Below, one piece after another: positions 6,975-14,786 of a DNA stretch of 35,107 bases. The DNA lies in the NCBI GenBank assembly GCA_023250495.1, contig JAHFAP010000009.1, positions 1 to 35,107 on the forward strand, in the 5' to 3' direction. The notes below the pieces were generated by a model. It was not told the DNA's origin. It searched no databases and saw only the letters and a program-made list of their open reading frames with translations. The translations under genes were made by a program, and so were the position numbers. Source of the DNA: Deltaproteobacteria bacterium. Its GTDB lineage: Bacteria > Desulfobacterota > Binatia > UBA9968. Position 1 is the first letter of the stretch. Every line of letters starts with the position of its first letter.

Positions 6975-7639
6975 TAAAACATCTCAAGGAGCCTGCTGTG
7001 CAACTCGTGTGCCGCCCCCTCCACCAACCGGCCCCGGGCCTCCTGCTTTAATGTCTCGGTAAGCTGGATATCGGTAAATTGACGCACATCTACCGGATTT
7101 AACGTCTGTGAGCGAAAATCCGAGGAGGTCGTCACCACCGCTCCTCGCGAGCCGGCGTACAGCTCTGAAAACCTAGCTCCCTGCGTGCGCCAGAGAAGTT
7201 CGTCCGGGGAGCGACGCCGAAGACTCATATCCAAAACCAGCACCATCTCGTACTGAAGCGCCTCATCGTGGCGATTAGTCCCCACCACCCGGCTGTCGAA
7301 CAAGCGCGCCACTCCACTCAGGACCGCATCCGCGTCTTCTAGGCGGTCAACCACTCGGAGCTGCCCCTTCTGGCGCAATTCGCTCTTGAGGGCCGTCGTG
7401 ACTTCCCTCTCGAGTCCGACTTCCCGCGTCCGGTTGACAAAAGGCTCCACAAAGACGGAATGGACATCTTTCGGAAACCCCTCCCCCTTCCCGGCGAACT
7501 GATAGCCGCAACCCCAAACTATGAGCAAAAGGAAAAGGGCGGGTGAAGCGAGCCAATTTTGCCTTTTGCCTTTTGCCTTTTTCAGCCTGAGGCTGATCCG
7601 CCTCCGGCGGAGCGTTTTGCCTTCTGCTCTCATATTCAT
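6974..7639 (-). CDS. lptE: LPS-assembly lipoprotein LptE family
   Basis: LptE is the outer-membrane lipoprotein that plugs LptD during lipopolysaccharide export. A hydrophobic segment ends in the lipobox LLLIVWGC (C44) followed by GYQFAGKGEGFPKDVHSVFVEPFVNRT, a typical LptE start, and the length beyond this fits. Its place right after leuS matches the usual leuS-lptE-holA order, but holA is missing here. The ATG overlaps the leuS stop by 4 bases (ATGA), suggesting translational coupling. The first ~28 codons are almost entirely repeat DNA (see 7557-7621) and give an abnormally long basic n-region (LRRRRISLRLKKAKGKRQN) before the signal core. No in-frame start codon closer to the core is seen. 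Confidence 0.8.
   Translation of the reverse strand: MNMRAEGKTLRRRRISLRLKKAKGKRQNWLASPALFLLLIVWGCGYQFAGKGEGFPKDVHSVFVEPFVNRTREVGLEREVTTALKSELRQKGQLRVVDRLEDADAVLSGVARLFDSRVVGTNRHDEALQYEMVLVLDMSLRRRSPDELLWRTQGARFSELYAGSRGAVVTTSSDFRSQTLNPVDVRQFTDIQLTETLKQEARGRLVEGAAHELHSRLLEMF
7557..7621. repeat. TTTTGCC heptamer array with double hairpin, copy C1, inside the lptE 5' end
   Basis: Three exact TTTTGCC units (7557, 7564, 7571) are followed by TTTTTCA, then two perfect back-to-back hairpins, TCAGCCTGAGGCTGA (7582-7596) and TCCGCCTCCGGCGGA (7597-7611), and a further TTTTGCC at 7615-7621. A degenerate inverse arm (AGCAAAAGGAAAAGGG) precedes it at about 7524-7539. The whole element lies in frame inside the N-terminal coding part of lptE. 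Confidence 0.85.
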
Positions 7640-10236
7640 CCCTCCAACACAATGTTTACCAGCCGGCGCGGAACCTGTATCACCTTCTGGATTTCTTTAC
7701 CCGTGAGGAATCTCCTGACCTTGGGGTCGGCCAGAGCCTCTTCCTCAATAAACTCGCCGCTTGCGTCCGCAGGCACGGTAATCTTACCCCTGACTCTACC
7801 GTCAACCTGCACGACGATCAACAGTTTTTCTTCCTCCATGGCTTCTTTAGAATAGGCAGGCCACGGAACTCCTTCTAACGCCGTTTGTTGGCCAAGACAT
7901 TCCCAAAGCTCGCTCGCCACATGAGGCACGAAGGGGCAAAGCAGCACGATCATAGCTTCCAATGCTCCCTTGATCACGCGAATCTCTCCGTCCGACTCCG
8001 ATCCATCCTTTGCACAGGAGCTGACAGCGTTAAACAGCTCCATGATCGCAGCGATTGCCGTGTTGAAATGAAATCGCGTTTCGATGTCTTCCGTAACTTT
8101 CTTAATGGTTCGATGAGTCAGGCGACGCAAGTTCCTAAGATCGGCGGAAAGCTCCATTTGGGAAAGATCAGATGTCGCGGCGGCCAAGATCTCCCTATGC
8201 TGGATAACAAAACGCCACAGTCGAGTAAGAAAACGGTAAGCCCCCTCGACCCCCTGGGCGCTCCATTCGAGGTCTTTCTCCGGGGGGGCGGCAAAGAGCG
8301 TAAAGAGCCGCGCGGTATCCGCGCCGTAAGCGGCTATCAACTCTTCGGGGTCCACAACGTTGTTCCTGGACTTGGACATCTTTTCCACGCGGCCCTTTTC
8401 GACCGGCCTGTTGCAGCGGGGACAACGCCACCCTTCTCTCTCGGAGCCAGCCAGCTCTCCCGGAAAGAGCCAGTCGTGCTGCTCGCATCGGTAGGTCTCC
8501 TTGCAGACCATGCCCTGCGTGAGCAGGTTCGTGAAAGGCTCGTCAACTTTCGCAAGCCCTAAATCCCTCAGGGCCTTTGTGAAAAAGCGGGCATAGAGCA
8601 GATGGAGCACCGCATGCTCGACTCCGCCGATGTACTGGTCCACGGGCATCCAATAGTTCGCCTTCATGGAGTCGAATGGAGCTGAGTCGAATTTGGCTGA
8701 AACGTATCTGAGGAAGTACCAGGAGGAGTCAACGAAGGTATCCATCGTGTCGGTTTCGCGACGAGCCACGCCCCTACATTTTGGACAGCTCACCTCCAAA
8801 AAGGGCCTGTTCTCCAGCAGGGGTGATCCTCCTTTGCCTGTGAACGGGACATTGCGCGGAAGTGTCACTGGAAGGTCATTCTCAGGCACCGGAACGATCC
8901 CGCACTTATCACAATAGATGATCGGGATAGGAGTGCCCCAGTAGCGCTGCCTGGAGATGCCCCAGTCGCGTAGGCGATAGCGGATATCCTGTTTACCCCA
9001 ACCTTTTTCTTCGAGGAAAAGCGCAACCTTTACTCTACCTTCATCACTTGGAAGCCCGGAGAAGGGACCGCTGCCGATCATGATCCCTTCATCCACATAG
9101 GCCTCAGTCATCTCCCCTGGTTTGAGCAAAGCGTCTTTAGGTTGGATCACGACTCGAATGGGAAGGCGATACATCTTGGCGAACTCAAAGTCTCTTTGGT
9201 CATGAGCCGGCACCGCCATAACCGCGCCGGTCCCGTATTCCATGAGAACAAAGTTGGCGAGATAGATCGGGATCTTCTCTCCGGTAAACGGATTCTCGCA
9301 ATATGATCCGGTGAAGACACCTTCCTTCTCGCCCTCCTCCTCTCCTCTGCGCGCCTGGTTGACCTCTCTAATTCGCTCCACGAATTCCTTGACCGTCTTC
9401 TCCTGGGAAGTCCCCCGGCAAAGCTCTAGCGCCAAAGGATGCTCGGCCGCCAGCGAAAGGAATGTCGCTCCATAAACCGTGTCCTGGCGGGTGGTAAAAA
9501 CGCGCAGCGCCCCCTCTCGGTCCACAAGGGGAAAAAGGATTTCAGCGCCGATCGATTTTCCGATCCAGTTGCGCTGCATCGTGAGGACTTTGTCAGGCCA
9601 TCCTTCGAGCCGATCAAGATCCTGCAGCAACTCATCGGCGTAGGCCGTAATCCGAAAAAACCACTGCTCCAGCTCCTTTTGCATCACGGGCGTTTCGCAT
9701 CGCCAGCAGACGCCCTCGATCACCTGCTCGTTGGCCAAGACAGTTTTACAAGAGGGACACCAATTCACCGAGGAGCTTTTTTTGTAGGCGAGCGCGCGCT
9801 TATACAACTGCAAAAAAATCCATTGGTTCCACCGGTAGTATTCCGGCTCGCAGGTCGCCAGCTCGCGCTCCCAGTCGTAGGAAAGACCCATCCGTTTTAG
9901 CTGGGTTTTCATGTAGAGTATATTCTCTTGGGTCCAGCTTTCCGGGTGAACCCCTCTTTCGATCGCGGCGTTTTCAGCCGGAAGACCAAAGGCATCCCAC
10001 CCCATCGGATGAAGCACATTGTAGCCTCTCATCCTTTTGTATCGCGCGACCACATCGCCGATCGAGTAGTTGCGCACGTGGCCCATGTGGATCCTGCCTG
10101 AGGGATAGGGGAACATCTCCAGGACATAGTACTTGGGCCGGGAAGAATCCTCCGCGATGCGGAAGCTCTTTTGCTCCTCCCAGATCCTTTGCCACTTTTC
10201 CTCAATCTCTTGAGGATGATATCTTTCTTCCACCAC
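7636..10236 (-). CDS. leuS: Leucine--tRNA ligase
   Basis: This class I synthetase charges tRNA-Leu. The 866-residue protein has the HIGH-type motif HMGH at about 50-53 (YPSGRIHMGHVRNYS) and KMSKS at 619-623. Zinc-type cysteine pairs CPSC and CWRC (about 160-180), CPKC (about 484) and CPRC (about 605) sit in the usual insertion modules. The editing (CP1) domain includes TGAVMAVPAHDQRDFEFA near 336-353. Length is normal for the bacterial type. It follows nusB by 12 bases and overlaps the lptE start by 4 bases. A cognate tRNA-Leu(UAA) lies at 110-200. Confidence 0.98.
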   Translation of the reverse strand: MVEERYHPQEIEEKWQRIWEEQKSFRIAEDSSRPKYYVLEMFPYPSGRIHMGHVRNYSIGDVVARYKRMRGYNVLHPMGWDAFGLPAENAAIERGVHPESWTQENILYMKTQLKRMGLSYDWERELATCEPEYYRWNQWIFLQLYKRALAYKKSSSVNWCPSCKTVLANEQVIEGVCWRCETPVMQKELEQWFFRITAYADELLQDLDRLEGWPDKVLTMQRNWIGKSIGAEILFPLVDREGALRVFTTRQDTVYGATFLSLAAEHPLALELCRGTSQEKTVKEFVERIREVNQARRGEEEGEKEGVFTGSYCENPFTGEKIPIYLANFVLMEYGTGAVMAVPAHDQRDFEFAKMYRLPIRVVIQPKDALLKPGEMTEAYVDEGIMIGSGPFSGLPSDEGRVKVALFLEEKGWGKQDIRYRLRDWGISRQRYWGTPIPIIYCDKCGIVPVPENDLPVTLPRNVPFTGKGGSPLLENRPFLEVSCPKCRGVARRETDTMDTFVDSSWYFLRYVSAKFDSAPFDSMKANYWMPVDQYIGGVEHAVLHLLYARFFTKALRDLGLAKVDEPFTNLLTQGMVCKETYRCEQHDWLFPGELAGSEREGWRCPRCNRPVEKGRVEKMSKSRNNVVDPEELIAAYGADTARLFTLFAAPPEKDLEWSAQGVEGAYRFLTRLWRFVIQHREILAAATSDLSQMELSADLRNLRRLTHRTIKKVTEDIETRFHFNTAIAAIMELFNAVSSCAKDGSESDGEIRVIKGALEAMIVLLCPFVPHVASELWECLGQQTALEGVPWPAYSKEAMEEEKLLIVVQVDGRVRGKITVPADASGEFIEEEALADPKVRRFLTGKEIQKVIQVPRRLVNIVLEG

Positions 10237-10248
10237 TCGATCCCTGAA

Positions 10249-10659
10249 CTATTTCATGCCGCTTGCAAGGGCCACTTGATCCAAGACTCCGTTGATGAAG
10301 GTGGGGGAGTCGGCCGATCCGTAACGCTTGCCGATTTCGATAGCCTCGTCCAGGCTCACGTTCATCGGTATGTCCGGGCAAAAGAGCAGCTCATAAGTAG
10401 CCATCCGCAGGATCATAAGATCCACCTTGGCCATCCTGTTGAGCTTCCAATTTTCCGCGGAGCGGTCGATGATTCGATCAATCTCCTCCTTATTTGTGGC
10501 CACCCCGGATATGAGGCGCCGGGCGAAATCCTTCGCCTTGCCATTTCCCTCGAAATGGCTCAAAAAAGACTCCAGCACCTCGGCCGACGTATCTCCGGTG
10601 ATCTCCATTTGATAGAGCGCCTGTAGAGCCAGCTCCCTGCCTTTCCGTCTGATCCCCAT
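10249..10659 (-). CDS. nusB: Transcription antitermination factor NusB
   Basis: NusB with NusE/S10 binds boxA RNA and supports antitermination, chiefly in rRNA operons. The 136-residue all-helical protein starts MGIRRKGRELALQALYQMEI, the typical family N-terminus (RRKxRExALQxLYQ), and ends with GKRYGSADSPTFINGVLDQVA, matching the conserved C-terminal YGSEDSxxFINGVLD motif. It follows ribH, the standard pairing, but a B-type repeat hairpin fills the 91-base gap between them. The leuS gene starts 12 bases after its stop. Confidence 0.97.
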   Translation of the reverse strand: MGIRRKGRELALQALYQMEITGDTSAEVLESFLSHFEGNGKAKDFARRLISGVATNKEEIDRIIDRSAENWKLNRMAKVDLMILRMATYELLFCPDIPMNVSLDEAIEIGKRYGSADSPTFINGVLDQVALASGMK

Positions 10660-10670
10660 GAAAAGAACCT

Positions 10671-10747
10671 AGCTATCAGCCTTCAGCAGTCAGCTTTTAG
10701 CTTAGAACTGGTTCGGCTGATGGCTGATCGCTGAGAGCTCAAAGCTT
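10671..10747. repeat. Heptamer hairpin, GCTGANN family, copy B2
   Basis: The left arm is a run of TCAGC-containing 7-base units (ATCAGCC, TTCAGCA, GTCAGCT, TTTAGCT). The loop is about 10 bases and the right arm carries the inverse units (GGCTGAT, GGCTGAT, CGCTGAG, AGCTCAA). The element fills the gap between ribH and nusB almost exactly. Pairing is imperfect but extended, and it could act as an RNA stem between the two reading frames. Confidence 0.85.
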
Positions 10748-10750
10748 GTC

Positions 10751-11218
10751 TTACGGGATTGCCCGATTCAGGCTAGCCATCTCAATGGCCGTGAGCGCCG
10801 CCTCGAATCCTTTGTTTTCGGTCTTGGCGCCGGCCCGCTCTATTGCCTGCTCCACGTTGTTGGTCGTTAACACGCCGAAGGAGACGGGGAGGCGATGTTC
10901 CAAGATGACCCCGCCAATCCCCCTGGCCACAGCTTCGGCAATATATTCGAAATGAGGAGTGTCGCCGCGAATCACGGCACCGAGACAGATCAGGGCATCG
11001 TACTTTCCGCTGGAGGCCAGCTTCTTGGCCAGGAGAGGGATCTCAAAAGCCCCCGGCACACGAACAATGTCGATGTCCTTCTCCTCCCCTCCGTGCGCTT
11101 TCAACGCCTCCATCGCCCCCTCTAGCAGTCTCTCGGTGACAAAGCCGTTGAAGCGGCTCACAATGATTCCAAATCTGATACCCCGGGCATCGAGCTGGCC
11201 CTCAACCACCTTAACCAT
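10751..11218 (-). CDS. ribH: 6,7-dimethyl-8-ribityllumazine synthase
   Basis: RibH condenses the ribityl-aminopyrimidine with 3,4-dihydroxy-2-butanone 4-phosphate, the next-to-last riboflavin step, in icosahedral capsids. The 155-residue protein carries FGIIVSRFNGFVTERLLEGA, VPGAFEIPLLAKKLA, LGAVIRGDTPHFEYIAEAVA (with the catalytic His in PHFEY) and VSFGVLTTNNVEQAIERAG. All substrate motifs appear intact. It follows ribBA by 16 bases. The stop codon lies four bases from the B2 repeat. Confidence 0.97.
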   Translation of the reverse strand: MVKVVEGQLDARGIRFGIIVSRFNGFVTERLLEGAMEALKAHGGEEKDIDIVRVPGAFEIPLLAKKLASSGKYDALICLGAVIRGDTPHFEYIAEAVARGIGGVILEHRLPVSFGVLTTNNVEQAIERAGAKTENKGFEAALTAIEMASLNRAIP

Positions 11219-11234
11219 GAGCGTCTTTCGGCTC

Positions 11235-12458
11235 TTATTTCCCCGGCTTGGCCTCTAGCTTAGAAAAGAGGTGCCCCAGCTTTTGCTGCTTGGTGCGCAG
11301 GTAATCGATGTTGGATGCGTGTGGTGGAACTTCGAGCGGGACCCTTTCCACGACAGTCAGCCCGTACCCCTCAAGTCCGATGATCTTGCGCGGATTATTG
11401 GTCAGCAGCCGCAGCTTCTGAACGCCCAAATCGCGCAAAATCTGCGCCCCGATCCCGTAGTCTCTCAGGTCCTCCTTAAAGCCCAGTTCGAGATTCGCCT
11501 GCACCGTGTCCATCCCCTGATCCTGGAGGGCGTAGGCCCTGATCTTGTTGGTCAGCCCTATGCCCCTTCCCTCTTGGTGCATGTAGACAAGCACTCCTTT
11601 TCCTTCCTCGTCGATCATCCTGAGCGATTGACGAATCTGGTCCCCGCAGTCGCATCGCTCCGAACCGAAGACGTCGCCCGTCAGACACTCCGAGTGCATG
11701 CGCACCAGCGCGCTGTCGCCCTTGCGGATCCCGTTCTTCACCAGGGCCATATGCTCGTGGGAGTCAACGTTGTTGCGGTAGACAATCGCTCTATAGGTGC
11801 CGCCATGGATCGTGGGAAAATCGGCCTCGGCGACCCGCTTCACCAGACACTCGCCACGCAGGCGATAGGCAATCAGGTCAGCGATCGAGGCTAGCTTCAA
11901 TCCGTGCCGGACAGCCAGGGTCTCGAGGTAGGGCATGAGAGCTACGCGGCCATCGTCCTGCAGGACCTGGCAAATGACACCCGCGGGCTGCAAGCCGGCC
12001 AGCCGGGCCAGATCCACCGACGCCTCAACCTGCGCAGAGCGAACCAAGACCCCGCCGTTCCGCGCCTGAACGGGGAAGATACAGCCTGGAACTACGAGGT
12101 CACTGCGCTTGGTCTCTTCAGCGACCGCTGCCTTGATCGTGCGCGCCCGACTTGCCGCGGAAGCCCCTGAGCTGGCATCGGCGCGCAGCGAAATGGAGGC
12201 GCCCAAGGAGCCCCCGAGCTGAGAGCTGCTCTCCTGGACCATCAACGGGATCCCCAAGTGCCTCATTCTCTCTTCCGTCAGGGTCAGGCAGATCAGCCCA
12301 CGACCGTAAAGCAGCATAGAGTTCACAGCTTCGGGAGTGATCTTTTCAGCACAGGCGCAAAGGAAACCCTCGCTCTCGGCCCCCTCATCGTCAACCAGGA
12401 TGACTATGCGACCGTCACGGATTTCCTCTACGATTTCTTCGATGCTGGAGACTGGCAT
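11235..12458 (-). CDS. ribBA: RibBA fusion: degenerate DHBP synthase domain plus intact GTP cyclohydrolase II
   Basis: This 407-residue fusion normally supplies both riboflavin precursors. The C-terminal GTP cyclohydrolase II half (about 205-400) is intact: RMHSECLTGDVFGSERCDCG with Zn ligands C258, C269 and C271, HQEGRGIGLTNKIRAYA, and LLTNNPRKIIGLEGYG. The N-terminal RibB half keeps the fold pattern but not the active site. The usual DDExRENEGD is DDEGAESEGF (23-32), RPGHxFP is VPGCIFP (H to C126), HTEA is QVEA (H to Q143) and AADR is AASR (D to S103). By family knowledge these include metal and substrate ligands, so DHBP synthase activity is probably lost. The start at 12458 overlaps the end of ribE by 31 bases. 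Confidence 0.93.
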   Translation of the reverse strand: MPVSSIEEIVEEIRDGRIVILVDDEGAESEGFLCACAEKITPEAVNSMLLYGRGLICLTLTEERMRHLGIPLMVQESSSQLGGSLGASISLRADASSGASAASRARTIKAAVAEETKRSDLVVPGCIFPVQARNGGVLVRSAQVEASVDLARLAGLQPAGVICQVLQDDGRVALMPYLETLAVRHGLKLASIADLIAYRLRGECLVKRVAEADFPTIHGGTYRAIVYRNNVDSHEHMALVKNGIRKGDSALVRMHSECLTGDVFGSERCDCGDQIRQSLRMIDEEGKGVLVYMHQEGRGIGLTNKIRAYALQDQGMDTVQANLELGFKEDLRDYGIGAQILRDLGVQKLRLLTNNPRKIIGLEGYGLTVVERVPLEVPPHASNIDYLRTKQQKLGHLFSKLEAKPGK

Positions 12459-13048
12459 GGCTTTAGATGGAGCAGTCGCTGAACGTATTTTCCGATAAGA
12501 TCGGTCTCGATGTTGACTTTATCACCAACCCTACGACCGCGCAAATTAGTGTGCTTCAAGGTGAATGGAATCGCAGCGACTGAGAAACATCCTCCTTCGC
12601 ACTCATTTACGGTGAGACTAATGCCGTCCACCGCAACCGAACCTTTCGGAACGAGCTGGAGGTCGAGAGCCGGCGAGACCCGAAAAATGAAGAAGGTAAA
12701 TTTCCCTTTCCTCTGGACCTTCTCCGCGACTCCGACCCCGTCCACGTGACCCGTGACCAAATGGCCTCCCAGCCGATCATGCAGCCGCAGGGGGCGCTCC
12801 AGGTTGACAGGATCGCCCCGTCTGAGCTCGGAGAAATTGGTCCGCTCTAAGGTTTCAGGGGAGACATCAACCATCAGACGGCCCTGAGACTTGTCAACGA
12901 CGGTGAGACAAACGCCATTGACTGCGATGCTGGAGCCGATCTTCAGCTCTTCGAGGGGGAGCCGGGTAGCGAGGGTGAGAACACCCGAACCTCCGCGCAT
13001 CTGCCACCGATAGACCTGGCCCACGTCTTCGATGATTCCGGTAAACAT
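12428..13048 (-). CDS. ribE: Riboflavin synthase alpha chain
   Basis: This enzyme dismutates two lumazine molecules to riboflavin. The 206-residue protein shows the two tandem lumazine-binding barrels: repeat 1 with MFTGIIEDVGQV, GSSIAVNGVCLTVVDKS and VDVSPETLERTNFSEL; repeat 2 with GGHLVTGHVDGVG, GSVAVDGISLTVNE and FTLKHTNL. Length is typical. It overlaps the ribBA start. The bases just before its ATG are a TTTTGCC-type repeat, so its only ribosome-site-like sequence (AAAAAGGC on the coding strand, about 5 bases before ATG) comes from the repeat. Confidence 0.97.
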   Translation of the reverse strand: MFTGIIEDVGQVYRWQMRGGSGVLTLATRLPLEELKIGSSIAVNGVCLTVVDKSQGRLMVDVSPETLERTNFSELRRGDPVNLERPLRLHDRLGGHLVTGHVDGVGVAEKVQRKGKFTFFIFRVSPALDLQLVPKGSVAVDGISLTVNECEGGCFSVAAIPFTLKHTNLRGRRVGDKVNIETDLIGKYVQRLLHLKPCQSPASKKS

Positions 13049-13075
13049 TTTGCCTTTTTACTTTTGCCTTTTTAC
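13048..13075. repeat. TTTTGCC/TTTTTAC tandem array, copy C2
   Basis: Two exact copies of the 14-mer TTTTGCCTTTTTAC run from 13048 to 13075, that is four units in 7-base register. They fill nearly the whole 31-base gap between the stop of ribD (13080) and the ATG of ribE (13046-13048). No inverted arm is visible. This is the same heptamer as in the lptE copy at 7557-7621. Confidence 0.85.
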
Positions 13076-13079
13076 TTTC

Positions 13080-14171
13080 TTAAAGATACCCGGTCACGAG
13101 CAGATCCTTTCCCAACTTCTGCACCTCGATATTCTTGATTTGCCTGCTGTGGCTCATCTTTGTGACCCCAAGCGATGCAATCATACCTATTCCATCCCCG
13201 CCGATGATCTTGGGAGCATAAAAGAAACAAATCTTGTCGACAACCTGTTCTCTGAGGGCCCGGGCCGCGGTGATCGCCCCTCCTTCGACCATCGCGCTTA
13301 CTATCCCTCTCTTTCCCAACTCACTCAGAACAGACACAAACGGGATCACGCCATCGCGCAGCGGGAATCGCAAGACCTCTGCCCGAAGGCGCTCAATCGC
13401 CCTTACCTTTTTTATTGGGACGCGAGGGCCGGCGACAACAATGGTCTTCCCGGGCTCGCGCCCATGCAGCACGCGCGCCGTGAGAGGGATGCGCAGACGG
13501 CCATCCAGGACAATCCTCCACGGGTCACGTCCGCCCGGAATCCGACAGGTGAATCTCGGATTATCGGCGATCACCGTCCCTACCCCAACCAGGACGGCGT
13601 CCACCTGGTTGCGCAATTCGTGGACATATCGACGCGCTTCCGGCCCGGTAATCCATCGGGAGTCTCCGGTGGAAGTAGCGATCTTTCCGTCCAGCGACGC
13701 AGCTAGCTTGAGGATGACGAAGGGAACGCGGCGAGTGATGTATTTGCTAAAGGCCTCGTTCAGCTTGCGGCACTCCTCCTGGAGGAGGCCGACGCGGAGC
13801 TGAATTCCGGCTTGACGGAGTCTGCGGATTCCTCTGCCGGAGACAAGGGGATTGGGATCGACCATCCCCACCACTACCTTCTTTACTCCGGCCCGGATAA
13901 GGGAGAGGGTGCATGGAGGAGTTCTCCCCTGGTGATCGCAAGGCTCTAGATTAAGGTAGAGCGTGGCGCCCCGCGCTCTGTCTCCCGCGCGCTTGAGCGC
14001 GATGATCTCTCCGTGATCGCTCCCGGCCCGCCGATGGTAACCTGTGGCGATGATCCTCCGGCCGCGGACCAGGACTGCCCCAACCATAGGGTTGGGGCTT
14101 GTTCTGCCAGCGCCTTTGAGCGCAAGGCTGAGGGCCATGCGCATGTATCGCTTGTCAGCTTCATCGCCCAT
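13080..14171 (-). CDS. ribD: Bifunctional riboflavin deaminase/reductase RibD
   Basis: RibD deaminates the pyrimidine from the GTP cyclohydrolase II step and then reduces its ribosyl chain. The N-terminal deaminase domain has the zinc site HGE (about 53-55; most relatives have HAE) and EPCDHQGRTPPC with its two Cys ligands. The C-terminal reductase domain starts near FVILKLAASLDGKIATSTGDSRWITG and includes VEGGAITAARAL. I take the ATG at 14171, which overlaps the nrdR stop as TGATG and gives 363 residues; a TTG one codon upstream is also possible. The HAE to HGE change keeps the catalytic Glu. Confidence 0.96.
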   Translation of the reverse strand: MGDEADKRYMRMALSLALKGAGRTSPNPMVGAVLVRGRRIIATGYHRRAGSDHGEIIALKRAGDRARGATLYLNLEPCDHQGRTPPCTLSLIRAGVKKVVVGMVDPNPLVSGRGIRRLRQAGIQLRVGLLQEECRKLNEAFSKYITRRVPFVILKLAASLDGKIATSTGDSRWITGPEARRYVHELRNQVDAVLVGVGTVIADNPRFTCRIPGGRDPWRIVLDGRLRIPLTARVLHGREPGKTIVVAGPRVPIKKVRAIERLRAEVLRFPLRDGVIPFVSVLSELGKRGIVSAMVEGGAITAARALREQVVDKICFFYAPKIIGGDGIGMIASLGVTKMSHSRQIKNIEVQKLGKDLLVTGYL

Positions 14172-14689
14172 CAAGACGAGCGGGTCTCCTGCCCCTTTTT
14201 CTGCTTCTGGCCCGCTTGCCTGGCTGATTGGCCTTTGCGCTCCTTCAGCAGCTCCTCGAGTTCGACCATGAACTCGTTGATATCCTTAAATGAGCGATAG
14301 ACCGAGGCGAAGCGGACGTAGGCGACCTGATCGATATCGTGCAGCTCCTTCATGGCGGCTTCACCGATCACCGAACTCGGAATCTCTTTCTCCCCCCGTT
14401 CCTGCAATCCTCGCTCGATCCGGTCGGCGGTCGCCTCGATGGTATTGATGCTCACCGGCCTCTTTTCGCACGCGCGCTTGAGCCCGTTGACGACCTTGAG
14501 CCGATCGTAGCTCTCGCGGCGCCCATCCTTCTTGATCACCAGGGGCATGCTCTCCTCGACGCGCTCATAAGTGGTAAAGCGCCGGACGCACTTGAGACAC
14601 TCGCGCCGGCGCCGGACCATGTTGCCGTCCTTGCTCAGGCGGGAGTCGATGACCTTATTATCGGTCTCGTGACAGAAAGGGCACTTCAT
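14171..14689 (-). CDS. nrdR: Transcriptional repressor NrdR
   Basis: NrdR represses ribonucleotide reductase genes in response to ATP/dATP. The 172-residue protein has the N-terminal zinc ribbon with C3, C6, C31 and C34 (MKCPFCHETDNKVIDSR, RRRECLKCVRRFTTYE) followed by an ATP-cone domain (about 46-136: PLVIKKDGRRESYDRLKVVNGL). The C-terminal tail from about 150 is Lys/Gln-rich and longer than in many homologues. It is translationally coupled to ribD. A B-type repeat hairpin lies directly before its start codon. No NrdR boxes or nrd genes are visible in the window. Confidence 0.97.
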   Translation of the reverse strand: MKCPFCHETDNKVIDSRLSKDGNMVRRRRECLKCVRRFTTYERVEESMPLVIKKDGRRESYDRLKVVNGLKRACEKRPVSINTIEATADRIERGLQERGEKEIPSSVIGEAAMKELHDIDQVAYVRFASVYRSFKDINEFMVELEELLKERKGQSARQAGQKQKKGQETRSS

Positions 14690-14696
14690 TATGAAG

Positions 14697-14786
14697 CCTT
14701 CAGGTGTCAGCCATCAGCTTTCAGCCCGGAAATTCTGCGCTCCGTTCCCGATTGAGCTGAGCGCTGATCGCTGAACGCTGACAGCT
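14697..14786. repeat. Heptamer hairpin, GCTGANN family, copy B3
   Basis: The left arm carries units with TCAGC (TGTCAGC, CATCAGC, TTTCAGC). The loop is about 28 bases and the right arm carries GAGCTGA, GCGCTGA, TCGCTGA and ACGCTGA in register. The element fills the gap between glyA and nrdR, and its right end merges with the glyA stop codon (TAG at 14785-14787). This is the longest copy in the window. Confidence 0.88.

Noticed and set aside
14690..14784. FMN riboswitch in front of the rib genes
   Set aside because: Gaps before nrdR, ribD, ribE, ribBA and ribH hold only repeats or few bases; none shows the conserved FMN-binding core.
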